A stretch of 64,000 nt of DNA from Cordia subcordata (Eukaryota > Streptophyta > Magnoliopsida > Boraginales > Cordiaceae), in assembly GCA_028554755.1 (NCBI GenBank), contig JAPTOF010000006.1:15127001-15191000 (forward strand), read 5' to 3'. Positions within the stretch are counted from its first letter, which is position 1; every line of letters begins with the position of its first letter. Below, piece by piece: positions 21,431 through 31,449 of the stretch. The notes under the pieces were generated by a model, which saw nothing but the letters and a program-made list of their open reading frames with translations, had not been told where the DNA came from and did not search any database. The position numbers were made by a program, and so were the translations under genes.

Positions 21431-22400
21431 GCATGATAATGCTGGTTCTACGTGTTGTGTCACAAATGTTATGGCATCTTAGATTGGGACACATCTCCAT
21501 TGGGAGAATAAGAAAATTAGTAAATTACGGAATTATTGAAAATATTGACTTTACTAATTTTGAAACTTGTGTTGACTGCAAAAAGAGTAAGCAAACCAAA
21601 AAGTCTTAAAAGGGTGCTAGGAGAAGCTTAGACATATTAGAGATAATACACACTGATATTTGTTGTCCTAATATGTGCTCAAGTGGTCAAAATTACTTCA
21701 TCTTTTTTATTGATGATCATACACGATTTATGTATCTTTAGTTGCTTTGTAACAAAGATGAAGCTCTAGATGCTTTTAAAATGTATAAAGCAAAAGTAGA
21801 GAAACAATGTGAAAAACAAATTAAAATCGTGAGATCAGATAGAGGCGGGAAATTTTATGAAAGATATACGGGAAGTGGACAAGCACCTGGTCTATTTATA
21901 AAGTATCTCCAAGAGCAAGGTATTGTAGTTCAATAAACCTTGCTTGGTTTGCCAGATCAAAATGGTGTAGCAAAAAAGAGAAACAGAACTTTAATGGACA
22001 TGGTAAGGAGTATGCTTAGCAACTCCAATCTTCCTTCGTCTTTGTGGAGTAAAGCCCTTAAAACAGCAACATATATATTTAATCGAGTTCCAACCAAGGC
22101 AATTGATAAAACGCCATTTGAGTTGTGGAAAGGTTGGGAACCAAGTTTGAATCACATACACATATGGGGATGCCCAACTAAAGTTCAAGTTTATAATGCC
22201 CATGAAAGGAAGCTAGACTCGAGGACTATAAGTGCTTATTTTATAGGCTATGCTGGAAAGTCCAAGGGATACAGATTTTGTTGTCCTTTCTATACCAGTA
22301 AAATTGTGGAATCTAGAAATGCTAAGTTTCTTGAGAATGATATGGAAAGCAAGAGAGGTCTTTTTTCAAAACGTAGTTTTTTAGAATGATCATGTTAGTG
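21430..22400 (+). pseudogene. Copia-B integrase, catalytic Glu lost
   Basis: LRLGHISIGRIRKLV and CVDCKKSKQTKKS form the HHCC head (about 21479-21606). IIHTDICCP near 21645-21665 holds the first Asp, and IVRSDRGGKF near 21826 the second. The third block reads [19 protein letters not shown] near 21960. The family has Glu-Arg or Glu-Lys there (VAExRNRT), and here the Glu is Lys, so strand transfer would be lost. [20 protein letters not shown] and [14 protein letters not shown] complete the C-terminal part. In-frame stops at 21607 and 21740 and a break near 21936 also occur. Confidence 0.87.
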
Positions 22401-22559
22401 GTACAGCTCCTCGTAAAAGAATGGTTGTTCAATTCAACACTTATATGGATGGGGTTAATGATCAACAACCAATTGTTAATATTCCACAAGCTAAGGAAAA
22501 TGTTTTGGTAAATCCTGTTGAAAATCAATCATTTTCATAATGAAATTTTCTTCAGGAGC

Positions 22560-23410
22560 AAAATTTAGAAGAGGTAGAACTGTTTTACAATTCTATTGAT
22601 TATCGGGTATACCTTGCAGAATCTAATTACGATGTTTGTAATGAGAGTAACCTAGTGACATTTTCACAAGCAATGGAAAGTTGTAATTCCAATTTATGGC
22701 TTGATGCTATGGAAGATGAAATGAACTCTATGGCAGATAATCAAGTTTAGGACCTCGTATAATTGCCTGATGGGGTCAAGGCTATTGGCTATAAATGGGT
22801 CTTTAAGACCAAAAAGGATTCATCAAGCAGTGTTGATTGTTATAAGGCTAGACTTGTTGCTAAAGGGTTTACCCAAAGGGAAGGAATAGATTATGGGGAA
22901 ACTTTTTCTCCCGTTTCTAAGAAGAAATCCTTCCATATCATCATGGCTTTGGTTGCACATTTTGGTTTGGAATTGCATCAAATGGATGTGAAAATAGCCT
23001 TATTTAATGAAGATCTGGAAGAAGAGGTCTATATGAAGTAACTTGAGGGGTTCATCTCAAGTGCTGGTAAAAATTTTGTTTGCAAGCTAAAGAAAGCCAT
23101 TTATGGTCTTAAACAAGCTTCCCGACAGTGGTACTTGAAGTTTCATAATTTTATTTCTTCATTCAGTTTCATCGAAAACGTTGTTGATCAATGCATATAT
23201 CACAAGGTTAGTGGGAGTATGATCATATTCCTTATCTTGTATATAGATGATATTTGGACTGCAACTAATGATATAGGGTTGTTGCATGAGGTGAAACAAT
23301 TTATCTCTAGACATTTTGATATGAAAGATATGGGTGAGGCATCTTATGTCATTGGTATAAAGATCTATAAAGATAAATCAAAAGGTGTTTTGGGATTATC
23401 TTAGGAAACC
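22560..23410 (+). pseudogene. Copia-B reverse transcriptase
   Basis: The frame 22763-23041 has GYKWVFKTKKDSSSSVDCYK, ARLVAKGFTQREGIDYGETF and LELHQMDVKIALFNEDLEE. After a stop, FVCKLKKAIYGLKQASRQW continues, and the frame 23135-23404 has the active site LILYIDDIWTATN (YIDD, both catalytic Asp preserved) and MKDMGEASYVIGIKIYKD. Only two or three lesions break this domain, which makes it the most readable RT in the nested stack. Confidence 0.88.
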
Positions 23411-24210
23411 TATATCAATAAGATTCTAGAGAGGTTTCGGATGCAAAATTGTTCACCAAGTGTAGCACCTATTGTGAAAGGTGACAAGTTCAATTTGGAC
23501 CAATGTCATAAAAATGACCCTGAAAGGGAATAGATGCAAAACATTCCTTATGCTTTAGTTGTTGGAAGCTTAATGTATGCTCAGGTCTGTACTCAATCTG
23601 ACATTGCTTTTGCAGTTGGGATGTTAAGAAGATATCAAAGTAATCCAGGAATATATCGTTGAAGAGCTACAAAGAAGGTCTTGATATATCTTCAAAGGAC
23701 TAAGGGCTTCATGCTTACATATAAGCGGACCGACAATTTGGAGCTTGTTGGATATTCAAACTTAGACTTGGCTGATTGTGATGATTCTCGTAAGTTCTTC
23801 ATGCTTGTTGAAGGAGCTGTATCCTAGAGAAGTGCAAAACAATCACTAGTTGCAACTTTGACCATGGAACCCGAGTTTGTTGCTTGTTTTGAGGCGACAT
23901 CGCGGGGTATTTGGTTGAAGAATTTCATCTCTCTTCGAGTTGTTGGCTCCATCTGTAGGCCATTTAAGATTTATTATAACAATTCAATTATTCTATTCTT
24001 AGCTAAGAATGATAAAAAGTAATAGTTGAAGTAAGCATATCGATATTAAGTACTTAGCCATTAAAGACCGGGTTAGGTCTGATCAAGTGTAGATTGAGCA
24101 TGTTCTTACTAATCAGGTGATTGTAGATCTTTCAACAAAAGGCATGCCATCAAGGTTGTTTAAGGATCATGTAGCTAGTATGGGTTTGTGTTCAACTATT
24201 ATGTGACATA
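23410..24210 (+). pseudogene. Copia-B RNase H
   Basis: Reading shows NIPYALVVGSLMYAQVCTQS, DIAFAVGMLRRYQSNPG, KVLIYLQRTKGFMLTYK, LVGYSNLDLADCDDSRKF, SAKQSLVATLTMEPEFVACF and GIWLKNFISLRVVGS. The family aspartate in YSDSDxA reads Asn (YSNLDLA). Stops follow the SAV-like and SAK-like blocks. The remaining KHID...LTKG region at about 24030-24170 is present in broken frames. Confidence 0.85.
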
Positions 24211-24551
24211 AAATGGTCTTGTATTTTTATGACACTTTTGGAAATGAAACTCTTATTGTCATCTATTTCTCTTTTGGTTAGTATATATACATGGTTGAGA
24301 ATGACAGATATTTTTTGTTAAAGGACCTAGAATAAGCATTCAGGCTTATTCATATAGAAAATTCCATATTAAGGGCTTCCTCAAATAAGAAAAGTTACAT
24401 TGTAACACATGGATGGTAATACTATTTTAATGACGATCTATCGCCATGATTCATGTGATTTATCTTATTTGTTTAAGCATGGTATGTATTGAAAGACTAG
24501 TATATTATTGTGAATATTGAAGGTCACAAATGTACAAACCAAGTGGGAGAA
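24211..24551 (+). other. Copia-B non-coding 3' segment
   Basis: About 340 bp after RNase H with no frame. It ends with the polypurine tract AAGTGGGAGAA at 24541-24551. Confidence 0.65.
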
Positions 24552-24983
24552 TGTTAGGATTTTATGTTCTAACGTGATCTTATTTGTTATATTTAAATTA
24601 ATATTTCACAATGCTACTTGTATTTAATATTAGTCTAAGTGGTATTGGATAAGATTTTGATAACTATCTTGAGCAGTTTTACGATAACTGCATTGGGCAG
24701 TTGTTTGAGATAACTGTATAAAGCAATTTTCTTTGATGGAAATAAGTCTACATAAACCAATCATACGGGTCCCTAATTAAAGCAATCTAAACACCCTATT
24801 TTCTATCACAGTAGATTGCAATGAATTAGAAGAACTCATAAGAAGTTTGTGTTTGGACATTGGCTATGGCTAGAGGTTAGTGAATATCCTGTTTTAACAC
24901 TTCCGCTTCCATGTATATTAGATTTATACGAGACATTATTTTTATGTGATTTCTAAGTGATAGTGGCTTTTAATTTTTTATCA
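24552..24983 (+). repeat. Copia-B 3' LTR
   Basis: 432 bp, TGTTAGGATT...TTTTTATCA, followed by the AGATT duplication. By eye it differs from the 5' LTR at several sites in each 50 bp, mainly transitions, so the insertion is not recent. Confidence 0.9.
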
Positions 24984-24988
24984 AGATT

Positions 24989-25128
24989 TTCGATTGATGT
25001 TTACAACAGGTTATTGTCCGTTCAATATATATATACGTACAACACAAAGCAAATATATCTTAGCGATTACAACAAATAAATTTCAAAGTTTAAAATATAA
25101 CAACTAGAATTATATTTATCTACTATTA
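24989..25128 (-). repeat. Copia-A 5' LTR, outer part (split)
   Basis: Matches 1903-2038 of the left LTR (TTACAACAGGTTAT onwards) and ends CTATTA before the ATTTA duplication at 25129-25133. Confidence 0.88.
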
Positions 25129-25133
25129 ATTTA

Positions 25134-25261
25134 TACACTTAAAAAAAAAGTAAATTTGTTCAAAACATTTACTATTTTCTTGTTATTTTTTTATCGTTAT
25201 TCTTAAACTATCTTCATACTTTTATTTTATCGTGCGCGTACTATTGCTCAAATCATTGTAA
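25134..25261. other. AT-rich junction sequence
   Basis: Sequence between the Copia-A target site and the truncated gypsy gag. The first 40 bp may be the right arm of the MITE-like sequence at 1735-1872. Nothing else is recognisable. Confidence 0.4.
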
Positions 25262-25790
25262 AAAATCTGTACTTACAACCATGTTTGTAACCCATGGTGA
25301 GGACACTTTCTGATCAAGTCCTTGTAGCGCTTCCAAGCTTCATGCAATGATTCTCCTTCAAATTGACAAAAAATAGTGATAGCATTCCTCATCTTCGCTG
25401 TCTTTGCTGGTGGGAAGAACTTAGCCAAAAATTTTTGAACTAATTCATCCCATGTAGTGATGGTCCCTACTGGTAATGAGTTCAGCCCTTGCTTTGCCTT
25501 ATCCCTTAAGGAGAATGGGAACAACCTCAATCTAATGGTATCATCAGTAACACCATTGTATTTGAATATATCACAGATCTCTAAGAATTTCGATAGGTGG
25601 GTATTAGGATCATCATTCACCAATCCCCCAAACTGCACCGAAGTCTGAATCATTTGAATAAGAGCAGGCTTAATCTCAAAATTAGCTTGGATTTCTCGCT
25701 TCTTCTACTTGATGCAGTGTCGCCAATAAATGGTGTGGCATATTCTCTTAATGCATGTGCAATATTCACTCCTTCAAGTTGTTCAGCCAT
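25262..25790 (-). pseudogene. Ty3/gypsy gag, Athila/Tat-like, 5' part
   Basis: An ATG at 25790 (minus) gives MAEQLEGVNIAHALREYATP, with a frame change near 25690. Then come QFGGLVNDDPNTHLSKFLEI, VTDDTIRLRLFPFSLRDKAK, TTWDELVQKFLAKFFPPAKT and EGESLHEAWKRYKDLIRKCP, ending HHGLQTWL. This is the Retrotrans_gag core as I recall it from Athila/Tat-type plant gypsy elements. The 127-codon piece has no stop, but the expected AWLNSLP reads QGLNSLP. The element ends abruptly at about 25262, with no protease or pol in the window. Confidence 0.85.
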
Positions 25791-25934
25791 GTTTTCTCCT
25801 TCTTCCTTGATGTCTGTCATACACCAATACACAAATTGGAGTGTAAATTAATTTAAAAAAACCCAAAAAATAAATAAAAAATAGCGTTCAAATTAGTAAT
25901 AAGATAAGCTTGGTATCAATATTGACAAAAGACA

Positions 25935-25954
25935 CAATCCTCGGCCCAAAAACT
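25935..25954 (-). other. Degenerate gypsy primer-binding region
   Basis: The minus strand reads AGTTTTTGGGCCGAGGATTG. Elements of the Athila/Tat type usually have TTTTTGGCGCCGTTGCCGGG here, complementary to a tRNA. The copy looks like that site with about 7 bp deleted. It marks the boundary between the LTR (right) and the internal region. Confidence 0.6.
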
Positions 25955-27150
25955 TGTTGCGTGAAAACCGTAAGTGCAAGGTATCATGACAAGCAATAGA
26001 ATGATGAATAGAGTATTGTTCCCATGAAGATTGTGTCGTCAAGTACTGAAATTGATAAATTTTACTACTATTTGAAAAATCGAAAGAAAATAATAAAGAA
26101 GACTCTAATCAAAATAAATAACTAAATTCCTAACTAATTAATAAAATTGCAACAAATAAATTAAAAACAATTAATAAAAGAACATAAATAAAAATAAAAA
26201 TTAATAAACCAACAAGAACTTGCAAATAAAGATGACTAGGGCATATGATATTATCGAAGACACCCACTAGATATTTTATTTAGTTGTGCACTTTTCCCCT
26301 ATTAATTTAATCTAAATAGCCAGATTCTCTAGATTAATTAATTATCTCTCTCGAGCATAATCAATCCGACACTCACTTGTTTCTCGGCTATATATTTGTG
26401 CAAAGACAACCTATAAGAGTGCCTAAAGTTCTTGAATCCTTACACAGGCTATGCTTACTTTGTCCATATCTCTATACAACAAATAATTAACATCAACTCA
26501 TACAGGTCCATTACACATATTACCTCTCGGTCTCAACATGTAACTAAAACCAACTCAATTGGTGACCAATCAATAGAGAGCATTAAGAACAATATGAATT
26601 GACATAAATAAAATTAATATCATAAAAATTAAACCCAATGCTATCACATAGTAGTTTTAGTTTTATTAGTCTAGAATAAAAATATCACATAGTAGTCAAA
26701 GATTTATTGCAGTCCTAGTACAAGAAATTTAGCTCATGTTCAAGAATATAAATTCTAAACTAATAAATTAAAACATGTTAAAATAAAAATATAGACTGAA
26801 AAATAAAAATAAAATGAAATATAATTAAAATCTGAAAGTTGAATTTAAAGCAAACATTAAATTCTAAAACAACAATTGAATTCCTGAATAATAACCTAAT
26901 TCGAAATTAAAATTTAAAACTGAAACTAAAATTTGGATTCTAAAATAATAACTATGATTTAAACCTAAAAATTAAAGGAAAGGAATTAAACTAAAGAAAT
27001 CAAAAATGAAAAGAACTAAATTTTAGAACCCAGAGCTCCCGCATCGTCTTTTCTTCAAGTCGTCCCAGGGACTCCATAGTCTGCTCGTTCCTCCTCAGAC
27101 CAACTTCTTGGTCACACCGTCATGTATACATATCTCTTCTCTACTATATT
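25955..27150 (-). repeat. Probable 5' LTR of the truncated gypsy element
   Basis: The left end TGTTGCGTGAAAACC is the expected LTR end next to the primer region. The sequence CACGAAGATTGTGTCG-like and CAAGTGCAAGGTATC near 25970-26030 is typical of the R/U5 part of such elements as I recall them. The body (26080-27020) is A-rich and non-coding. The U3 boundary could not be fixed; a GC-richer block at 27040-27115 may be near it. No second LTR is present, so the size is an estimate. Confidence 0.5.
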
Positions 27151-27278
27151 AAAAAGAGGGACTTTTGCCCAGCAACTATTCATGCATTGGTCGTCTCGGT
27201 AGAAAGGTAATTTGGGACCTTATACTATTTTTTTTTCCCTCCCCTCTTGGCTCGATAACTAGAGCTAGTGTTTGTATA
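27151..27278. other. Unassigned sequence before Copia-D
   Basis: Short spacer ending in the GTATA target duplication (27274-27278). It continues at 35258 beyond Copia-D. Confidence 0.5.
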
Positions 27279-27649
27279 TGTTGTAAATGATGGACATTAA
27301 AGATTCAAGTTGAAGGCCATTTTCAATGCATTAAATGGTGTGTAGCATGTAAAGTTTGAAGAAGGGAAGTTATCATCTTGGGAAAGGAAATAATTGTTGA
27401 AAAAGATTACAAACTAAACGTGCATCACATGATAATGAAGAAAAATTCAAGACTTTAGTCATCTTGCATTTAATGATCATTTATTGATTTGTCTTTAAAT
27501 TTTTCCTGTAAATAGTATGGCTTGGAATTAGTATGAAAATTCAATGTAAGAAGCAGTAGAACAATATATTTTGAGAGAATAAAGTGAAGTTTAGCTCTCT
27601 TTATATTTTCCTTATATATTCCACTCTTTCATAATTATTTTATAATACA
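27279..27649 (+). repeat. Copia-D 5' LTR
   Basis: 371 bp, TG...CA, with TATATTTTCCTTATATATTC-like sequence near its 3' end, flanked by GTATA. Confidence 0.9.
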
Positions 27650-28239
27650 TTATCAGCATGAGTCTCTGCTGACGAGGAGTTCTGCAAATTTTTAAAAAGA
27701 GCACGATCCTACAAAAATTTCGGTAATGGTTCTTATTTTATTTTTGGCATTATATCATATCTATAGTATAAAGTTTTTACTATCCTATTTATTTTACATT
27801 ACATTTATTCTAGAAATAAAATTTCTGTTATATTATTTCTCTTAGAATATATTATTGTAATATTTCATCCTTCAAATAATAATGATAAAATAAAATAATA
27901 ACAAATACCGTAATTTTTTGAAAGACCTAATTACATTGACTTTTAAGGAAGTGATCACCTTGACTTTTGGATATGTGATTATGATAACTTAATTAAAAAA
28001 AATGATGATGACTTTTAAGGACAAAAACACTAATATAGTTATATAACGATTAACTGCAATAATTATACTAACATGTTATTTAAAATTGACATATTGTATT
28101 ATATTATGTCATGCTTATAAGTTTCATATGTCATATTTGTAATTTATTCCTACATATTTATATTTATTGATTTACAAGTTATGTCAGGTAAATATATTAT
28201 TTTTTCACTTACTAATTTATTTTTGAAATATGCTAGATT
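27650..28239 (+). other. Copia-D primer site and leader
   Basis: TTATCAGCATGAGTC directly follows the LTR and corresponds to the TTATCAGCACGAG primer region I recall for this copia group. About 570 bp of AT-rich leader without frames follows. Confidence 0.65.
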
Positions 28240-29110
28240 TATAGTATCAAATCTCATGAAGCTTGAGTTTGTGGCCCTTGATATTTTTGGTAGCAATTAT
28301 TTATCATGGATCCTAAATGCCGAAGTACATCTCAATGCCAAGGACCTTGGAGAACTAATTAAGGAAGGAAATAATGCATCCTTTTAGGGTCACGCTAAAG
28401 TATTGATATTCCTTTATCATGATCTCCATGAAGGGCTTAAAGTTGAATATCTTATAGTAAAGGATCCACAAATCCTTTGGCAAAATTTAAAGGAAAGATT
28501 TGATCATCATAAAACAGTGATCCTTCCTAAAGCTCGCTACAAGTAGATTCACCTGCGCCTGCAGTATTTTAAAATTGTAAGTGAGTTTAACTCCGTTATA
28601 TTTAGAATTACTTCAAAATTGAAATTAGAAAAGACCACTAATGAAGACATGTTAGAGAAGATATTCTTTACTTTCCACGCATCTAATATGCTCTTACAAC
28701 AACAATATGGGGAGCATGGTTTCAAAAAATAATCTGAGTTAATCTAATGTCTTCTTGTTGCTAAGCAAAATAATGAGCTCTTGATGAAAAACCATCAAGT
28801 CGACCAACTGGCTCAAAATCATTTCCTAAAATGAGCAAAGTTACATCTCCTGAGGTGAAGGCTACATCATCAAATAATTATGGTCATGGGCATGGCCGTG
28901 GATATGGTCGTGGTCATGGTCATGGCCGTTGTTATAGACATGGTAATGGTCATAATTTTCATAGGTCAAATAGACCAAACTTCAAAAGATAAGGAAACCA
29001 TGACAAAGGAAATAATCCACGAAATAAATTTTTCCAATATACTGAAAGTACTTGTATAGATGTGGCATGAAAGGACATTGGCATCAAACATGTGGTAACA
29101 TCTCGTAGGT
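28240..29110 (+). pseudogene. Copia-D gag with Gly/His-rich tail
   Basis: Reading from about 28246 gives LMKLEFVALDIFGSNYLSWI, LNAEVHLNAKDLGELIKEGN, a stop, then AKVLIFLYHDLHEGLKVEYL and VKDPQILWQNLKERFDHHKT. EDMLEKIFFTFHASNMLLQQ and QYGEHGFKK follow. This is the UBN2-type gag of plant copia elements. A tail GHGHGRGYGRGHGHGR (28882-28930) is encoded by short GGTCATGG-type repeats. The knuckle near 29050-29092 reads YRCGMKGHWHQTC, with its first Cys lost. Stops and shifts are scattered. Confidence 0.85.
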
Positions 29111-29427
29111 CTTTATCAAGTTTCGTTGAAAGAAAAAGGAAAAGGTGTGGAGACAAATCTTGTTGAACAAAATACTCAAATGAATTACACATACCTTGAC
29201 TGCTCTGATTTCTTTGAGGATGCTACGGAAAATATTGAGCAATTGATTGGTGATAGAAATGTCCATCCAAGTTAATCTTTATATAAAAGAAGAACATTTT
29301 TATTATGTCAGACTGTTTGTAACTTTAATGCTTAATCTTAGCTCAAATTTAAAATCAATCTTTTATGAAATGAATGTCGTATCTTTGCTAATATTTGTGT
29401 ATTTCTTTATTACTATTATGAAGAAAT

Positions 29428-29635
29428 ATGGATTTGCACCATATCAATAATGGAGAAATATGTTTGGCTGATAGTGCCACAACACATACTATGCTCAAGA
29501 ATAAGAAGTATTTCTCCCTGCTAAAATTAGTTGATGCAAATGTCAATACAATAGATGGTTCTGCAAATTTAATTGAAGGCTTTGGTAGAGCTTGTGTTTT
29601 GTTTCTTGGAGGAACAAAAATGATAATAAGCAATG
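29428..29635 (+). pseudogene. Copia-D protease, interrupted
   Basis: NGEICLADSATTHTMLKNKK carries the retropepsin site as Asp-Ser-Ala instead of Asp-Ser-Gly, followed by LVDANVNTIDGSANLIEGFG and GGTKMIISN. The frame is then cut at 29635 by the solo LTR. The reading resumes at about 31450 as ALYSSRSQMNLLNFKD, which is the next family block, so the insertion site is inside this gene. Confidence 0.88.
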
Positions 29636-31444
29636 TATTGCGTCTTTCAAGTGCAAGCTCTAAAAGACCAGCAAGCGTACGAATCGTGCAATATAGTGTA
29701 TACAAGTGCGGGTGTCGAACCACAGGGAGGCGTGAATAATGTGGGAGAATTCTATGCTTGGTGTTCTAGAAAGTGCCAAAAAGAAAGATCTAAACTAGAC
29801 ATATTTTTGGGGTTTTGGATTATCGGGAGCTGTAGGTAAAGGAAATAAAACTAAACTATGAATATGAAAAATGGGAGAACAAGTTAGTCAAGAGGGAACT
29901 AACAATTGAGAAGGGGTTAGGGTGACTTCGACTTATGAATGGGTAATTCTATACTCAAATTCTATTGGATTAAGAGATGATGGCTAACTATCATGAGTGC
30001 TCTTAACTAGGTTGCTAGTTAGTGTCCTAATTTCTCCCTAGGACTCGGTGCGGGTCCGTCCCTAGGCGGTGCCTCCTAGAGCTACGGCGTGGCCCTTATG
30101 ACCTAGGGCCTCAAGACTGACTAACTAACTTCCTAGGTGACTTAGAATGAACCTACCTTAGTACCTAAACCTTTGGCTGGACTTAAAGCCAAGACCTAGT
30201 ATTGCTAAGGTTGACTAAACCTATCCAGAAATCTATTGGTTGGATTTAAAGCCAAAGGAGACTCGGTCTAGACTAGCCCTAAATTACACTTCGTCATTCT
30301 ACGATCACTACAACAGGATTTGACTTGCTAGTGCGTTCATTTATGTTCAAGGCCAAGGTGCTCGTGAATAATGGAACCTATTCAACTACCAAACATCGTC
30401 ATGTTCAGTTCACACCATTAGAAATAATTAACAACCAACACGTATGCGTTATTGAAGTTATGCTCATTACTAGGCATACAAATATACATATAGACATGAA
30501 TAAAAGCATTACCCACTTCATAGCATCCACATATAAACACATAGACATGATTATAACATGGATTAGATGTGTTTAGTAACAAACAAACTTCAATTTATAC
30601 ACATGTTACTCATCTAGGCATTTTATCAAACACTTAGACATGAATGAGAAAATACCCATTTGAACAAGAAAATTCGAAACATGTATATATATTTATCCAT
30701 CATATCCCATATCATAAGAGTATATAGTTAACCCATTACATAAGTTAAATCACCCTACACAAGTCTACTCAATCATAATAGGAAATAGAATAAAAGAGAG
30801 ATAATGAAGCTTCCCTTTCATCCTAGCTAATCTTGTACAAAGCTTTTAAGCAAACTTGATTCCAAAATGTTTGAACCCTCCAAATCAAGCTTGGTTCTTA
30901 ATGAGAAATGTGTGAAACGTGTGTGTGAGGTGGGTGGAATCTTAAGTGTGTGAGAATTTTAGGTGTGAAGTGTGTGTTATTCTTCCAAAAGTCCCCCTTT
31001 CTTTTTCTACAGAATCAGGCCTTATTTATATGTTCTCAACATATTGCCGGTCGACCGACCGGCTCTGGAGGGGTGGTCGTTCGGCTATTTTTGGCAGCTT
31101 TCTAGAGTGGCCAGTCAACCTGTTTTGTTTTCCTTGGTCGTCCGGCTTACTTTCTTCTTCCATTCTTTGTCTTTTCGACCTCCGGTCTTCTCTCTTAGAC
31201 CCGTGCATTTCTCATCTTCATCACCTTTCATCATCCAATCTCGATCTTAACCCAAAGTTCACCTAAATCATTGAAAACAAGCAATTAGTGTAGCAATTTG
31301 TCTCTTAAACTCAATATGTACATTTGTTTATGCTTATGTCTATTCTTATCAAAAGCACTACACTAATGCATCATTATGAGCACTCAACACCTCTAAAATA
31401 TAAGTAAATGACAATGCAAACACACACAAAATCACAACACATCA
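29636..31444 (-). mobile_element. Solo LTR of a Ty3/gypsy-type element
   Basis: An insertion of 1809 bp in the Copia-D protease, flanked by CAATG at 29631-29635 and 31445-31449. On the minus strand it starts TGATGTGTTGTG and ends GACGCAATA (CA mutated to TA). Near its left end is GTGTCGAACCACAGGGAGGC (about 29711-29730), which I recall as typical of the downstream part of large plant gypsy LTRs. No gag, pol, primer site or polypurine tract is inside. This fits a solo LTR left by recombination between two LTRs of a full element. Open frames inside (for example 30946-31266) look fortuitous. Confidence 0.8.
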
Positions 31445-31449
31445 CAATG

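Larger units (their letters stand above)
18418..24983 (+). mobile_element. Copia-B: Ty1/copia element inside Copia-A LTR
   Basis: LTRs of 430 and 432 bp (18418-18847 and 24552-24983) share TGTTAGRATTTTAT...TTTTTCATCA-like ends. AGATT flanks the element at 18413-18417 and 24984-24988. A primer site TGGTTATCAAAGC lies at 18850-18862, and the purine tract AAGTGGGAGAA lies just before the 3' LTR. It is 6.57 kb with complete gag-protease-integrase-RT-RNase H order, each domain carrying stops or a mutated catalytic residue. It is the best preserved of the four insertions in Copia-A. Confidence 0.92.
1873..25128 (-). mobile_element. Copia-A: old Ty1/copia element, host of four nested insertions
   Basis: Terminal repeats of about 166 bp start TGTRAAGGTTGAG at 1873 and 18388 and end CTATCA/CTATTA at 2038 and 25128. 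The target duplication ATTTA is present at 1868-1872 and 25129-25133. The element is minus-strand: its primer site (TGGTATCA on the minus strand) abuts the right LTR at 18380-18387, and its polypurine tract (minus AAGGGGGG) abuts the left LTR near 2041-2048. Removing the LINE, the gypsy element and the two copia elements with one TSD copy each leaves about 4.85 kb, a usual copia size. The order on the minus strand is gag, protease, integrase, RT, RNase H. Every domain carries stops or shifts, so it is dead. Confidence 0.9.

Noticed and set aside
30946..31266. Overlapping Ser/Phe/Leu-rich frames of 92 and 106 codons
   Set aside because: They lie entirely within the solo LTR and overlap on the same strand in two frames, which indicates composition and not coding.
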